59,760 bases of DNA from an uncultured Methylomonas sp. (GCA_936941155.1 CAKZJE010000112.1:1-59760), one strand, 5' to 3'; shown: positions 19,476 to 29,279, counted from the first letter of the stretch. Numbers and translations: made by a program. Notes: generated by a model from the letters alone, not told the origin.

Positions 19476-21144
19476 TATTAGATTTCTACTCATGGTTGCT
19501 CTGGCAACAATTTGTTACATGATCTGGGGAGCGTGGCAGGCAGATTATGGCCCAAAAACCGTGCTTAGCTCTTTAGACCGCCCCGTGATTGATAGCAAAA
19601 TCGAAGGATTTTCACAACCTGCTGCTCCAACTGCCACTCCAGTTATTGCACAAGCTGCCCTCAAAGCCGCTCTGATTAAAGTTAAAACCGATGTATTTGC
19701 CATTGAAATAGATTCAGAAGGCGGCACAATTCGTAGTTTAGATTTGCTGCAATATCCTGTGCAAAAAGAAAACACGGTTGTAAATAAGCTGCGAGCATTA
19801 GTGGGAATGGACAAAAGCAAAGTCGATTTAACACCGACTCGTTTATTTACACCAGAGACTGAAAAAGAATTTGCAGCACAAAGTGGCTTAATTGCTGATG
19901 CTGAATCTGCGATTGTGCCCGATCATCATCAAAAATTTAATTTTCAACAAGACAGTTACGAATTAAAAGCGGGTGAAAACACTTTATCTGTGCCACTAAC
20001 GTGGGATAACGGACAAGGTTTAACAGTGACTAAAACACTCACTTTCACTCGTGGCAGCTACGGAATTAATGTCAGTCAAAAAGTCACCAATCACAGCAAC
20101 CGCACTTGGTCTGGTAAACAATACAATCAACTCCTTAGAACAAACTATGTTGATAAAGCCGCCAGTACCTTTATCAGAACTTATACAGGTGGCGTAGTTT
20201 ATACAGAAGCTGATAAATATAAAAAAATTAGCTTTGATGATATGTCTAAAGAAGCCTTAAGTGTAAGCACTCAAGGTGGCTGGACAGCCATGATTCAGCA
20301 TTATTTCGCGGCTGCTTGGATTCCTCCTACAAATCAAAACAATCATTTTGAATCTATAGAGTTAGAAAATTCTCGTTTTGTCATCCGCGCTTTATCACCT
20401 TCAACACTTGTGCCTATGAATAAAGAAGTGCTGTTTACTTCGCAATTGTACGCAGGGCCTAAAGTGCAAACAGTGATGGAAAAATATGCAAAAGGTTTGG
20501 AGCTTACGGTTGATTACAGTTGGTTGACGGTAATTGGCAAGCCTATTTATTGGTTGCTAAATTATATTCACGCTTTTGTGAATAACTGGGGTATCGCAAT
20601 TTTGGGCGTAACCTTGTGCATTAAATTATTGTTTTTCAAATTGTCACAAGCCAGTTATCGCTCAATGGCAAGAATGCGCAAAATTCAGCCACAGCTAAAA
20701 GCCTTGCAAGAGCGTTTTGCCGATGACAAACCACGTTTCAACCAAGAAATGATGGAAATGTACAAACGCGAAAAAGTGAATCCATTAGGCGGCTGTTTGC
20801 CGATTATGGTGCAGATTCCGGTGTTTATTTCCTTGTACTGGGTATTGATTGAAACGGTTGAAATTCGCCAAGCTCCCTTCTTGTTATGGATTCAAGATTT
20901 ATCCGCACAAGACCCGTTTTACATTTTGCCGGTGCTATACGGTATTTCGATGAAAATTCAGCAAAGCTTAAATCCCGCGCCGGTTGATCCTGTGCAAGCG
21001 AAAGTGATGCAAATGTTCCCGATTATGTTGACGGTGTTCTTCTTGTTTTTCCCATCAGGATTGGTTTTATACTGGATTTGCAACAACTGTTTGTCAATTT
21101 TGCAGCAATGGTACATCACCAAGCAAATTGAAGCGGCTGAATAA
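19468..21144 (+). CDS. yidC: Membrane protein insertase YidC
   Basis: The preferred start is the ATG at 19468 ([20 protein letters not shown]), since the longer frame lies in yidD. The 558-residue protein has an N-terminal membrane anchor (about 4-22), a large periplasmic beta domain (about 50-330), and the conserved five-segment core with [39 protein letters not shown], and a C-terminal [12 protein letters not shown]. YidC inserts and folds inner-membrane proteins. mnmE, which usually follows, is not here. Confidence 0.97.
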   Translation: MDNIRFLLMVALATICYMIWGAWQADYGPKTVLSSLDRPVIDSKIEGFSQPAAPTATPVIAQAALKAALIKVKTDVFAIEIDSEGGTIRSLDLLQYPVQKENTVVNKLRALVGMDKSKVDLTPTRLFTPETEKEFAAQSGLIADAESAIVPDHHQKFNFQQDSYELKAGENTLSVPLTWDNGQGLTVTKTLTFTRGSYGINVSQKVTNHSNRTWSGKQYNQLLRTNYVDKAASTFIRTYTGGVVYTEADKYKKISFDDMSKEALSVSTQGGWTAMIQHYFAAAWIPPTNQNNHFESIELENSRFVIRALSPSTLVPMNKEVLFTSQLYAGPKVQTVMEKYAKGLELTVDYSWLTVIGKPIYWLLNYIHAFVNNWGIAILGVTLCIKLLFFKLSQASYRSMARMRKIQPQLKALQERFADDKPRFNQEMMEMYKREKVNPLGGCLPIMVQIPVFISLYWVLIETVEIRQAPFLLWIQDLSAQDPFYILPVLYGISMKIQQSLNPAPVDPVQAKVMQMFPIMLTVFFLFFPSGLVLYWICNNCLSILQQWYITKQIEAAE

Positions 21145-21160
21145 TTAGTTAAAACAATCG

Positions 21161-21204
21161 TTTGAAAATTTAAAACCTCTGTGCTTTTCTACAGAGGTTT
21201 TTTT
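21161..21204 (+). terminator. Terminator after yidC
   Basis: aacctct (21174-21180) and agaggtt (21193-21199) form a stem followed by seven T residues. A decayed copy of the whole stretch, beginning with the same tttgaaaatttaaaacctct, lies at 21549-21591. Confidence 0.9.
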
Positions 21205-21243
21205 ATGCCTGACATTTTATATTTTTTGTTGAAATTTTTCAAA

Positions 21244-21255
21244 ACGACCGGTCGT
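21244..21255. repeat. ACGACCGGTCGT palindrome, single copy
   Basis: A perfect 12-base palindrome in an A/T-rich flank ending cttgaaaattttttt. It belongs to the paired palindromes at 23804, 42510 and 48549. Confidence 0.8.
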
Positions 21256-21315
21256 CTTGAAAATTTTTTTCACTAAACCTCATCTAATTTGAGAAACGTA
21301 GTTTTTTGTTGAACC

Positions 21316-21343
21316 GTAGAGACGCAATATTTTGCGTCTCTAC
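21316..21343. repeat. GTAGAGACGC-type REP hairpin
   Basis: gtagagacgcaa and its inverse ttgcgtctctac flank a short tattt loop. The unit has a GTAG head on both ends. Confidence 0.8.
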
Positions 21344-21444
21344 ACGTTTACATAGCATCTAACCATTTTAAAAAACTATGTGTTTCTGAATGGATGCGGT
21401 TTATCATGCTTTTTGATACTCTACGGTGTTAAATAATTATTCAA

Positions 21445-21526
21445 TGCGACAAGATGCGCCGACTTATAGGATGCTGCTGACGTAAGGAAACGCATCAGCA
21501 ACGTTTGATCCCCTCCCTTTGTCGCA
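21445..21526. repeat. 82-base inverted-repeat unit
   Basis: TGCGACAA at the left and TTGTCGCA at the right enclose inner inverted stretches taggatgctgctgacg and cgcatcagcaacg. The structure resembles a non-coding mobile repeat. The rest of 21205-21721 holds no recognised gene. Confidence 0.55.
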
Positions 21527-21721
21527 CATCCTATTGCACAAAAAAACTTTTGAAAATTTAAAACCTCTATCATTTTCTACAAAGACTTTTACTCCTAAAA
21601 TTTTGTGGTTTTTTAGCAGCTGAGCTAAACTCACTAATGTTTAACAGACTGTCCCATTCAGATATTTTTTTTCAATTTGGCACGAAAAAAAAATTTCAAA
21701 CAAATCATCAGGATAATAAAA

Positions 21722-22423
21722 ATGATAAATTCAGACGCAATTCCCGCAGAATGGAAAAAAAAAGCAACGCCCTATTTACCTTTGTTAGTGCAAATTTTCC
21801 AAGCCGAACAACTCTATTTGCCAGCCATTTATGCCTTTGCGTGCGCCACCATTTGCAAAGAATCCAGCTGGAATCCAAATGCTGAAAACACGAAAGACAA
21901 GGCGGCTCAAGCAGATTACAACTATCGCGGTAGAGGGCTGGCGCAAATTACTTGGAAAAACAATTACGCAGCGATTTCTAACGCACTCCAGATTGATTTT
22001 CTCAATCAGCCCGATTTAATGTTTCAACCGGAATTATCTTTACGCGCAAAAGCCGCTTATTTAAGGATTAACTATCAAGTGCTGCAATTTATTGAAGCTG
22101 GTGATTATGAATCCGCCGCCGGTTTTTATAACACAGGCAAATCCGCAACACGCTCGCCTTACACGCAAAAAGTTTCTGGCGATACTTTCTTGTGGTTGCC
22201 GGTATTCACCGATGCACCTTTCAGCCACAAAGAAACGACCTTCCCGCCCGAACAACCTGCGCAGCGTTTTTCTGAAAATACTTACCACGTTCAAGCCGGC
22301 GACACCTTTTTTGCGATTGCAAGAAAACTTTCCGTCTCAGTTGATTCATTAAAAGCCGCAAATCCGCAAATCGGTGATTTTGGTAGCATTCACGTCGGTC
22401 AAGCGATCACTATTCCTAGTTAA
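21722..22423 (+). CDS. GH19-type (chitinase/lysozyme-like) muramidase with LysM domain
   Basis: An upstream ATG at 21677 exists, but the ATG at 21722 (MINSDAIPAEW) follows an AGGATAA ribosome site and is preferred, giving 233 residues. The catalytic part shows CATICKESSWNP with a likely catalytic Glu, and YRGRGLAQITWKNNYAAIS, a GH19 signature. The C-terminal LysM domain (YHVQAGDTFFAIARKLSVSV through HVGQAITIPS) binds peptidoglycan. There is no signal peptide or transmembrane helix, so it resembles a phage or killing-type endolysin or is exported another way. It stands alone in the middle of repeat-rich DNA. Confidence 0.82.
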   Translation: MINSDAIPAEWKKKATPYLPLLVQIFQAEQLYLPAIYAFACATICKESSWNPNAENTKDKAAQADYNYRGRGLAQITWKNNYAAISNALQIDFLNQPDLMFQPELSLRAKAAYLRINYQVLQFIEAGDYESAAGFYNTGKSATRSPYTQKVSGDTFLWLPVFTDAPFSHKETTFPPEQPAQRFSENTYHVQAGDTFFAIARKLSVSVDSLKAANPQIGDFGSIHVGQAITIPS

Positions 22424-22483
22424 AAAAAAGATTCTTTTTTAGGATTTAAGCAACGCTCAAACTCACATCACGGAGTCCTGATT

Positions 22484-23674
22484 ATGGCAAAAACATGTCT
22501 AAAATGCGGCTATGCGCGACAAGAGTCAGACTCCGCGCCGGATTATGAATGCCCAAGTTGCGGCGCAATTTATGCAAAAGTTGAAGCGGCTTTAAAAAGA
22601 ACCCAAGAAAACAATGCGTTTTCGCAAGAAAAATTGGACGCGCCTTTAGACTTTTCAAACAATTCAGGACACACTGCCAATCCAGTGCTTTATTCCAATC
22701 ACACTGAACCTGTGTATGAAATGCTGTGGCGGTGTGAGTTTTGCGGCAAAGATAAACTGCGTGGAAAAAGTCAGCGTTTTTGCCCGCAATGTGGTGCGCC
22801 GCAAAATCCTAATCAGCGTTATTTTCCGAATAATGCGGAATTAGTTGCGGTCGATGATACGGTTTATCACGGTGCAGATGTGATTTGCCCTGCGTGCAAA
22901 ACAGCGAATCCAGCAAACAATGGATTTTGTCAGCAATGCTCAGCTCCATTGCAAAATGCCGCCTCAGTTCATTTGCAGCAAGACAGTGATATTGCTGAAA
23001 ATCCTAAAGCTGATAAAAATTACACCAGTATCGTTTTAGCAATTCTTGGGATTGTGCTGGTAATCGGAGCTTTTTTTCTGCTCGATCATTTTTGGCGCAA
23101 AACCATTACTTTGGAATTGGTTTCAGCGGAGTGGAAGCGCGAAATTAAAATTGAACAATTTAGAGCCGTGCATGATTCCAGTTGGTGTAGTTCCATGCCT
23201 TACAACGCTTATTCGGTGTACAGACATTCTGAAGTGCGTAGTCACAACAAAATTGCGGATGGTCAAAGATGTACTTCAAAGCGCGTGGATAGGGGCAATG
23301 GTACGTTTACGACCAAGCAAAGTTGCGTAACAAAGTACCGTGATGAGCCGGTTTACGCCGATAAGTGTGATTACAAAGTCGATCGTTGGCAATATTCGCG
23401 CTCTGTTTATGCCAGCGGCACGGATAAACTGCCGCATGATCCTGTGTTAAATATGCCTAAATCCCTCAATTGTTTAGGATGTGAACGCGAGGCGCAGCAT
23501 GTCGCAAGATATATCCTCAATTTGCGCAATCAGGCGAATGAAGCGGTGGAGTGTGATGTGCCAATGCGGACATGGCAATTGGCGGAGCTGCCTTCGCAGT
23601 GGACAATGAAAGTCAGTATGTTTTCTAAAGCTAAGCATTGTGAAACCTTGAAGGTAATTGAAAGGTCTTTATAA
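22484..23674 (+). CDS. Zinc-ribbon membrane protein with periplasmic domain
   Basis: The 396-residue protein carries three CxxC zinc ribbons: C5/C8/C23/C26 (TCLKCGY...ECPSCGA), then RCEFCGKDK with FCPQCGAP, and CPACKTAN with FCQQCSAP. A single membrane helix (SIVLAILGIVLVIGAFFLL, about 179-197) follows. The C-terminal 195 residues are Cys-containing and likely outside the membrane; they include YNAYSVYRHSEV and a C-x-G-C-E motif. The function is not known. The N-terminal ribbon is a type found in many gammaproteobacterial proteins. Confidence 0.75.
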   Translation: MAKTCLKCGYARQESDSAPDYECPSCGAIYAKVEAALKRTQENNAFSQEKLDAPLDFSNNSGHTANPVLYSNHTEPVYEMLWRCEFCGKDKLRGKSQRFCPQCGAPQNPNQRYFPNNAELVAVDDTVYHGADVICPACKTANPANNGFCQQCSAPLQNAASVHLQQDSDIAENPKADKNYTSIVLAILGIVLVIGAFFLLDHFWRKTITLELVSAEWKREIKIEQFRAVHDSSWCSSMPYNAYSVYRHSEVRSHNKIADGQRCTSKRVDRGNGTFTTKQSCVTKYRDEPVYADKCDYKVDRWQYSRSVYASGTDKLPHDPVLNMPKSLNCLGCEREAQHVARYILNLRNQANEAVECDVPMRTWQLAELPSQWTMKVSMFSKAKHCETLKVIERSL

Positions 23675-23803
23675 AAAACTGTGATTTTGCTTAACCAATG
23701 ATGTTTTAAACAAAAAAATATGTGGTGGGCAGGCTGTTTTTCCCACCTCATTCATCGAGAAAACTCATAATTTTATTGGCATATTGCCACAGTTTTTTTC
23801 AAG

Positions 23804-23847
23804 ACGACCGGTCGTTTTTTTTTAAAAAATTCAAGACGACTGGTCGT
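23804..23847. repeat. Pair of 12-base palindromes
   Basis: ACGACCGGTCGT starts at 23804 and ACGACTGGTCGT at 23836, 32 bases apart start to start, each preceded by TCAAG and followed by poly-T. The pair lies between the zinc-ribbon gene and ylqF. Confidence 0.85.
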
Positions 23848-23873
23848 TTTTAAATTTCAGAACGATTGAGAAA

Positions 23874-23904
23874 AACCTGTCAGGTCTTAAAAACCTGACA
23901 GGTT
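23874..23904. terminator. CCTGTCAGG-type hairpin
   Basis: acctgtcaggt and acctgacaggt form a stem with a short loop 200 bases downstream of the zinc-ribbon gene. A half-copy of the GTAGAGACGC unit follows at 23913. Confidence 0.5.
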
Positions 23905-24031
23905 TGGCTAGAGTAGAGACGCAAAAATTTTAAAAACTCTCTTTCTTTTCATCATTTTACAAAAAACTATTAGCAACTAAGCTCTATCACGGCTAAAGTG
24001 TTTCTTTAAAAACTCATAAAAGGAACAATCA

Positions 24032-24958
24032 ATGCTCATACAGTGGTATCCCGGACACATGCACAAAGCCGGCAAAGAAATTAAACAAGCTCTTGCCGAT
24101 ATTGATCTGATTATTGAAATTGTTGATTCGCGCATTCCCTTTAGCAGCGAAAATCCCAAACTCGCACAACTGCGCGGCGATAAACCGTGCATCAAACTCT
24201 TAAGTAAAAGCGATCTTGCAGACCCCGACATCACGCAACTTTGGCAAGATTATTTGGAAAAAGAACGTGGCATCAAAAGTTTAGCTATCAGCACTTCGCA
24301 ACCGGACAGAATTCAAAATATTCATAATTTGTGCAAACGGATGATTCCTAACAAAGCCAGCCGCAACATTCACGCGCTGATTATGGGAATTCCTAACGTG
24401 GGAAAATCGACTTTAATCAATCAATTAGCGGGCAGAATGATTGCCAAAACCGGCAACGAACCAGCAATCACCAAAGTGATTCAACGCATTGATTTACAAA
24501 ACGGCATTACCTTATTCGATACGCCCGGCATGTTGTGGCCAAATGTGGACAATAAAAACAGCGGTTATCGTTTAGCCACCACCGGCGCGATTCGTGATAC
24601 CGCGATTAGCCATGATGATATTGCTTATTTTGCGGTGGAATATTTGCTGCAAACGTATCCTGAATTGATGAAAGCACGTTTTCAATTGGAAACATTGCCT
24701 GCAACTGAAAAAGAGTTTTTAGAAGTTGTGGGGAAAAAACGCGGTTGTTTACAAGCGGGCGGCGTGGTAAATATGGATAAAATCTCCAAAATTTTCTTAT
24801 CCGAATTGCGTTCCGGCACGATTGGCAGAATTAGTTTGGAAACGCCTGAGATGGCAGAAGTGGAAATGGCTGAATTGCTGATTACGCGCCAGCAAAAACT
24901 GGAAGAAAAAGAAGCCAAAAAGAAGCAACGCAAACAAGAGCGGCAAAAAAGAATTTGA
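24032..24958 (+). CDS. ylqF: Ribosome biogenesis GTPase YlqF/RbgA
   Basis: The 308-residue protein is a circularly permuted GTPase. The motif order G4-G1-G3 is visible: SKSDLAD in the G4 position (about 57-63), then IMGIPNVGKSTLINQL as G1 (about 117-132), and FDTPGMLWP as G3. The start MLIQWYPGHMHKAGKEIK is typical of YlqF. It helps 50S subunit assembly. The C-terminus ends in a Lys/Gln-rich basic tail (KKKQRKQERQKR), suited to rRNA contact. It is transcribed alone. Confidence 0.93.
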   Translation: MLIQWYPGHMHKAGKEIKQALADIDLIIEIVDSRIPFSSENPKLAQLRGDKPCIKLLSKSDLADPDITQLWQDYLEKERGIKSLAISTSQPDRIQNIHNLCKRMIPNKASRNIHALIMGIPNVGKSTLINQLAGRMIAKTGNEPAITKVIQRIDLQNGITLFDTPGMLWPNVDNKNSGYRLATTGAIRDTAISHDDIAYFAVEYLLQTYPELMKARFQLETLPATEKEFLEVVGKKRGCLQAGGVVNMDKISKIFLSELRSGTIGRISLETPEMAEVEMAELLITRQQKLEEKEAKKKQRKQERQKRI

Positions 24959-25005
24959 AAATAGAATGTTTGACAAGGAACGTGCATGAAATAAGCTCGA
25001 CAACT

Positions 25006-25050
25006 GTAGGTGCGAATTCATTCGCACAGTGCGGATAAATCCGCACCTAC
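25006..25050. repeat. GTAGGTGCGAAT-type back-to-back REP pair
   Basis: Two hairpins face each other: GTAGGTGCGAAT with ATTCGCAC, then GTGCGGAT with ATCCGCACCTAC. Both ends carry GTAG heads, the shape of a BIME-like unit. Confidence 0.8.
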
Positions 25051-25126
25051 ACAAAATAAACTTGCATAAGTTGTTTCGTGCTCAGTCCTAAGTACAGACA
25101 AAGAAGTTTTGTAACTACTCAGTCTA

Positions 25127-25383
25127 TCTCTCCCACGCAGAGCGTCACTGCCATTAAGTTAAGAAAAAACTATTCTAAATCAAATGAATAAATGTAGGTT
25201 GGGTTAGCTTATCAAGCGGTAGCGAGATAAGCGTAACCCAACATTCAGCATAAAATAAACGCACTTTGTTGGGTTACGCTTTTTTGCTAAAGCAAAAAAT
25301 GCTAACCCAACCTACAAATATATTATTGAAACATAACGAATAAACTCTTAACTTAATGACAGTGACGCAGAGCGTGGGAACGA
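25127..25383. repeat. Nested inverted-repeat element, shell A with GTTGGGTTA core
   Basis: An outer inverted repeat of about 37 bases opens with ctcccacgcagagcgtcact and returns at the right end as the reverse complement with an inverted internal CGCAGAGCG. Inside lies a 122-base core (25194-25315) made of two facing REPs, GTAGGTTGGGTTAGC at one end and GCTAACCCAACCTAC at the other. No reading frame is present. A second copy of the shell, with a different core, lies at 42237. Confidence 0.8.
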
Positions 25384-25494
25384 TAGAGAACTTAAAAACC
25401 TATTTTTAGTGCGTTAGTCATTACCATGTCACAGAAACGCGCTATCTTGTCCGCAGCTTAACCCATTTTTTAGACGTTAAAGAGAGAATGACTT

Positions 25495-27873
25495 ATGAAT
25501 AGTCCAGAACAGCACCCCTTATCCGCCGATGAATTGAAAAAAATTCATGCCTATTGGCGCGCCGCGAATTATTTATCGGTTGGGCAAATTTATTTATTAG
25601 ACAACCCGCTGCTACGCGAGCCGTTGACTTTAAAACACGTTAAACCGCGCTTATTGGGACATTGGGGCACAACGCCTGGCTTGAACTTTATTTATGTTCA
25701 CGCTAACCGATTGATTAAAAAGCATGATTTAAACATGATTTATATCGCCGGCCCAGGACACGGCGGCCCCGGTATCGTTGCGAATACTTGGTTGGAAGGC
25801 ACTTACAGCGAATATTATCCCAATATTTCAGAAGATGCCGAGGGAATGCAGAAGTTATTTAAACAATTCAGCTTTCCGGGGGGTATTCCTAGCCATGTCG
25901 CGCCAGAAACTCCCGGCTCAATTCACGAAGGTGGCGAATTAGGCTATGCGGTTTCTCATGCTTATGGCGCGGTGTTTGATAATCCAGACTTAATCGCGTG
26001 TTGCGTGGTCGGTGACGGTGAAGCAGAAACAGGGCCGCTGGCAACGTCGTGGCATTCTAACAAATTCCTTAATCCGATTCGCGATGGCGCGGTATTGCCG
26101 ATTTTGCATTTGAACGGTTATAAAATTGCCAATCCGACTTTATTAGCACGAATTCCACATGAAGAATTGGAAAGTTTATTTATCGGTTATGGTTACAAAC
26201 CGTATTTTGTGGAAGGTTCTGATCCTGAATTGATGCACCAAAAAATGGCAGCTACGTTGGAGTTGGTGATTGCAGAAATCAAACAAATTCAACAACAAGC
26301 GCGGATGTCGGGAATTGCCACTCGTCCGCAATGGCCGTTGATTATTTTGCGCTCTCCCAAAGGTTGGACAGGCCCAAAAGAAGTGGATGGCAAAAAAACC
26401 GAAGATTTTTGGCGTTCACATCAAGTGCCGTTTGCAGAAGTGCGCGAAAATCCTGAACATTTGAAATTGTTGGAAACGTGGTTAAAAAGTTATCAGGCGG
26501 AAGAATTGTTTGATGATAACGGCACGTTTTTGCCTGAGTTAAAAGCCTTAGCACCTACAGGACAGCGCAGAATGAGCGACAATCCGCATACGAATGGCGG
26601 TTGCGTTTTAAAAGATTTGCGTTTGCCATTGTTTGCAGATTATGCGATTCAAGTTTCCGCGCCGGGGGCTGCGATTGCAGAAGCAACGCGCGTGCAAGGT
26701 CAGTTTTTGCGTGATGTGATGAAACTGAATATGGATGCGCAAAACTTCCGTTTATTTGGCCCTGATGAAACCGCGTCAAATCGCTGGAGTTCAGCGTTTG
26801 AAGTGACCGATAGAACGTGGATGGAAGCGACAATCCCTGAAGACGATCATTTGGCAGTCGATGGGCGCGTGATGGAAATTTTGTCTGAACACACTTGCCA
26901 AGGTTGGTTGGAAGGCTATTTGCTTACGGGCAGACACGGTTTTTTCAATTGCTACGAAGCGTTTATTCACATTATTGATTCAATGTTCAATCAACATGCG
27001 AAATGGCTGAAAACCACCAGCAACGATATTGCATGGCGCAGACCGATTGCTTCGCTGAATTATTTGTTGACCTCGCATGTGTGGCGACAAGACCATAACG
27101 GTTTTTCGCATCAAGATCCCGGTTTTATTGACCACGTTGTGAATAAAAAATCCTCGGTGATTCGGGTGTATTTGCCGCCTGATGCTAACACCTTGCTTTC
27201 TGTGACTGACCATTGTTTGCGCAGCCGTAACTATATTAATGTCATCGTAGCGGGCAAACAGCCTGCGGAACAATGGCTGGATATGGATGCTGCGATTAAA
27301 CATTGCACCAGCGGTATCGGAATTTGGGATTGGGCAAGTAATGACCAAGTTGATGGCGAACCCGATGTGGTGATGGCGTGTGCGGGTGATGTGCCAACAT
27401 TGGAAACGTTAGCGGCGGTGAAAATTTTGCGCGAGTTGTTGCCGGAGTTGAAAATTCGGGTGATTAACGTGGTGGATTTGATGACTTTATCTCCGCGTGA
27501 AGAACATCCGCATGGCTTACCAGAGCGGCATTTTGACGATATGTTCACCACCGATAAACCGATTATTTTTGCTTATCACGGCTATCCTTGGTTGATTCAT
27601 CGTCTCACTTATCGCCGTGCAAATCATGCCAATATTCATGCGCGTGGTTACAAAGAGGAAGGCACAACGTCTACGCCGTTTGATATGGTGGTGATGAATG
27701 ATTTAGACCGTTTCCATTTGGTGTCTGATGTGGTGGATAGAGTGCCAAAACTCCGCCAACGTGCGGCGTACATCAAACAACAAATGCGCGATAAATTAAT
27801 TAATCACAGATTGTATGTGGAAGAGTACGGTGAAGATATGCCAGAAATTCGCAATTGGAAGTGGCAGGATTAA
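25495..27873 (+). CDS. xfp: Phosphoketolase (xylulose-5-phosphate/fructose-6-phosphate)
   Basis: The 792-residue protein is a full-length XFP phosphoketolase. This thiamine-diphosphate enzyme splits xylulose 5-phosphate or fructose 6-phosphate with phosphate into acetyl phosphate and an aldose phosphate. The N-terminal [18 protein letters not shown], the ThDP-binding [19 protein letters not shown], and [11 protein letters not shown] are family signatures. Methanotrophs with the RuMP cycle often carry it, so it could feed pentose or hexose phosphates to acetyl-CoA. It starts ATG with AGAGAGAATG upstream and is followed by a hairpin. Confidence 0.97.
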   Translation: MNSPEQHPLSADELKKIHAYWRAANYLSVGQIYLLDNPLLREPLTLKHVKPRLLGHWGTTPGLNFIYVHANRLIKKHDLNMIYIAGPGHGGPGIVANTWLEGTYSEYYPNISEDAEGMQKLFKQFSFPGGIPSHVAPETPGSIHEGGELGYAVSHAYGAVFDNPDLIACCVVGDGEAETGPLATSWHSNKFLNPIRDGAVLPILHLNGYKIANPTLLARIPHEELESLFIGYGYKPYFVEGSDPELMHQKMAATLELVIAEIKQIQQQARMSGIATRPQWPLIILRSPKGWTGPKEVDGKKTEDFWRSHQVPFAEVRENPEHLKLLETWLKSYQAEELFDDNGTFLPELKALAPTGQRRMSDNPHTNGGCVLKDLRLPLFADYAIQVSAPGAAIAEATRVQGQFLRDVMKLNMDAQNFRLFGPDETASNRWSSAFEVTDRTWMEATIPEDDHLAVDGRVMEILSEHTCQGWLEGYLLTGRHGFFNCYEAFIHIIDSMFNQHAKWLKTTSNDIAWRRPIASLNYLLTSHVWRQDHNGFSHQDPGFIDHVVNKKSSVIRVYLPPDANTLLSVTDHCLRSRNYINVIVAGKQPAEQWLDMDAAIKHCTSGIGIWDWASNDQVDGEPDVVMACAGDVPTLETLAAVKILRELLPELKIRVINVVDLMTLSPREEHPHGLPERHFDDMFTTDKPIIFAYHGYPWLIHRLTYRRANHANIHARGYKEEGTTSTPFDMVVMNDLDRFHLVSDVVDRVPKLRQRAAYIKQQMRDKLINHRLYVEEYGEDMPEIRNWKWQD

Positions 27874-27881
27874 ACAACATT

Positions 27882-27914
27882 AGACCTGACAGGTTTTAAA
27901 AATCTGTCAGGTCT
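27882..27914 (+). terminator. Hairpin after xfp
   Basis: agacctgacagg and ctgtcaggtct form a stem just 9 bases downstream of the xfp stop. The CCTGACAGG family recurs across the window. Confidence 0.65.
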
Positions 27915-27943
27915 GGTCTTCAATTGAACATAGAGAAAACAAC

Positions 27944-28801
27944 ATGCGTGTTTTAGAAACTTTGGGCGTTGCTGCGTGTTTAGGAGGCCCAATTCCAGCC
28001 TGCGGTAACGGGGCGGAGATTTTGCGCAAAGAATGGGCGCATACCGAATCGTTTGAAAGTTTGCTGCAACTGCATTGGCAAATTTTGCAGCCTGAAATGG
28101 TTGATTCTAGCGAAGCGGAGTTGTATCAACTCAATAACAACATCAGTCGCTTTACCGAATATTGGATACAGCAGCAAAAGCCGTTTTTGGTGATTGGTGG
28201 CGATCATTCCTGTGCTTTAGGAACGTGGGCGGGGGCGTTAAATGGTTTAGAACAAGGCAAGCAATTAGGCTTGATTTGGCTTGATGCCCACATGGATGCA
28301 CATACTTTTGAAACCACGCCTTCGGGTAATATTCATGGAATGCCACTTTCTGCGCTGTTGGGAAAAGCGGATGGAAAGTTAAGCCATTTATTGCCGACCA
28401 TGAAAGCGATTGCGCCAGAAAATCTGATTTTGTTAGGAACGCGCAGTTATGAGCCAGAAGAATATGCGTTGTTAAAACAAGCGGGTGTTAGCATTGTGTT
28501 TGCGGGCGAAATTAATGATTTTCCGCAATTGCTGTTGGATGCAGTGGAAACGCTGAATTACAGCTGTGATGCGATTGGAATTAGCATTGATTTGGATTTT
28601 TTGCGTCCAGAAGACGCGCCGGGGGTGGAAACGCCGGTTTCTGGTGGCGTGTCTGCGCAGGCATTACTTCATGCGTTAGCGTTAATTAAGGAACAGCCGA
28701 AAATTTGCGGTTTAGAGTTGAGTGAGTTTAATCCTGAAAATGATGTGAATCATCGGACTTTGCATTTAATGAAGCGGATTATTGAAACGTTTTATGGTTA
28801 G
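27944..28801 (+). CDS. Arginase/agmatinase-family ureohydrolase
   Basis: The 285-residue protein is a ureohydrolase with the binuclear-manganese motifs GGDHS (about 84-88), DAHMDAHT, and SIDLDFLRPEDAPG. It would hydrolyse arginine or a relative to urea plus the amine product; the precise substrate cannot be read from sequence. It follows xfp after a hairpin and precedes the membrane methyltransferase. It could be rocF; the longer loop around GNIHGMP is compatible with arginase. Confidence 0.88.
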   Translation: MRVLETLGVAACLGGPIPACGNGAEILRKEWAHTESFESLLQLHWQILQPEMVDSSEAELYQLNNNISRFTEYWIQQQKPFLVIGGDHSCALGTWAGALNGLEQGKQLGLIWLDAHMDAHTFETTPSGNIHGMPLSALLGKADGKLSHLLPTMKAIAPENLILLGTRSYEPEEYALLKQAGVSIVFAGEINDFPQLLLDAVETLNYSCDAIGISIDLDFLRPEDAPGVETPVSGGVSAQALLHALALIKEQPKICGLELSEFNPENDVNHRTLHLMKRIIETFYG

Positions 28802-28823
28802 TTTGGCTTAAATCGCAGCAGAG

Positions 28824-29270
28824 ATGAGTGCAAAACTTTGTTATTACGGTTCAATTGTGGCGACTGTGGTGTTAATTGCCGCGATGGTGGGGCTTTATCA
28901 ATTGCACGCGCTTTTTTCAGATTTGCCGCAAGTGCTTGTTTTGCAAAGTGTTGCGGTGATTTTGATGGGATGGGCACGGGTGAGTTTTGGGCGACGTAGT
29001 TTTTATTTTGCAGCGGATTCGCAAGCGGAAAATCTGGTGACGCGCGGGGCGTATCGGTTTATGCGCCATCCGATTTATACCGCGATTGCTTTGTTTGCGG
29101 GGGCGGGTGTGACGGCGCATTTTTCGATGCTGAATGCAGTTTTGGCTGGGCTGGTTTTGTTGGCGTTGTTGGTGCGGGTTGTGTGTGAGGAGTTTTGTTT
29201 GCGAAAACAATTTCCTGAATATGAAGATTATGCAAAACGCACCGCGCGGTTTATTCCGTTTGTTTTGTAA
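28824..29270 (+). CDS. Isoprenylcysteine methyltransferase-like membrane protein
   Basis: The 148-residue protein has four membrane segments and the ICMT/PEMT signature: RGAYRFMRHPIYTAIALFAG, then EEFCLRKQFPEYEDYAKRTARFIP. Members methylate lipid or prenyl thiols. The gene starts 22 bases after the ureohydrolase and is probably in the same transcript. Substrate is unknown. Confidence 0.85.
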   Translation: MSAKLCYYGSIVATVVLIAAMVGLYQLHALFSDLPQVLVLQSVAVILMGWARVSFGRRSFYFAADSQAENLVTRGAYRFMRHPIYTAIALFAGAGVTAHFSMLNAVLAGLVLLALLVRVVCEEFCLRKQFPEYEDYAKRTARFIPFVL

Positions 29271-29279
29271 GATGGAGTT

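Noticed and set aside
23804-23847. CRISPR array
   Set aside because: Only two short palindromes are present, the spacer is A/T-rich and not variable in length, and no cas gene is near.
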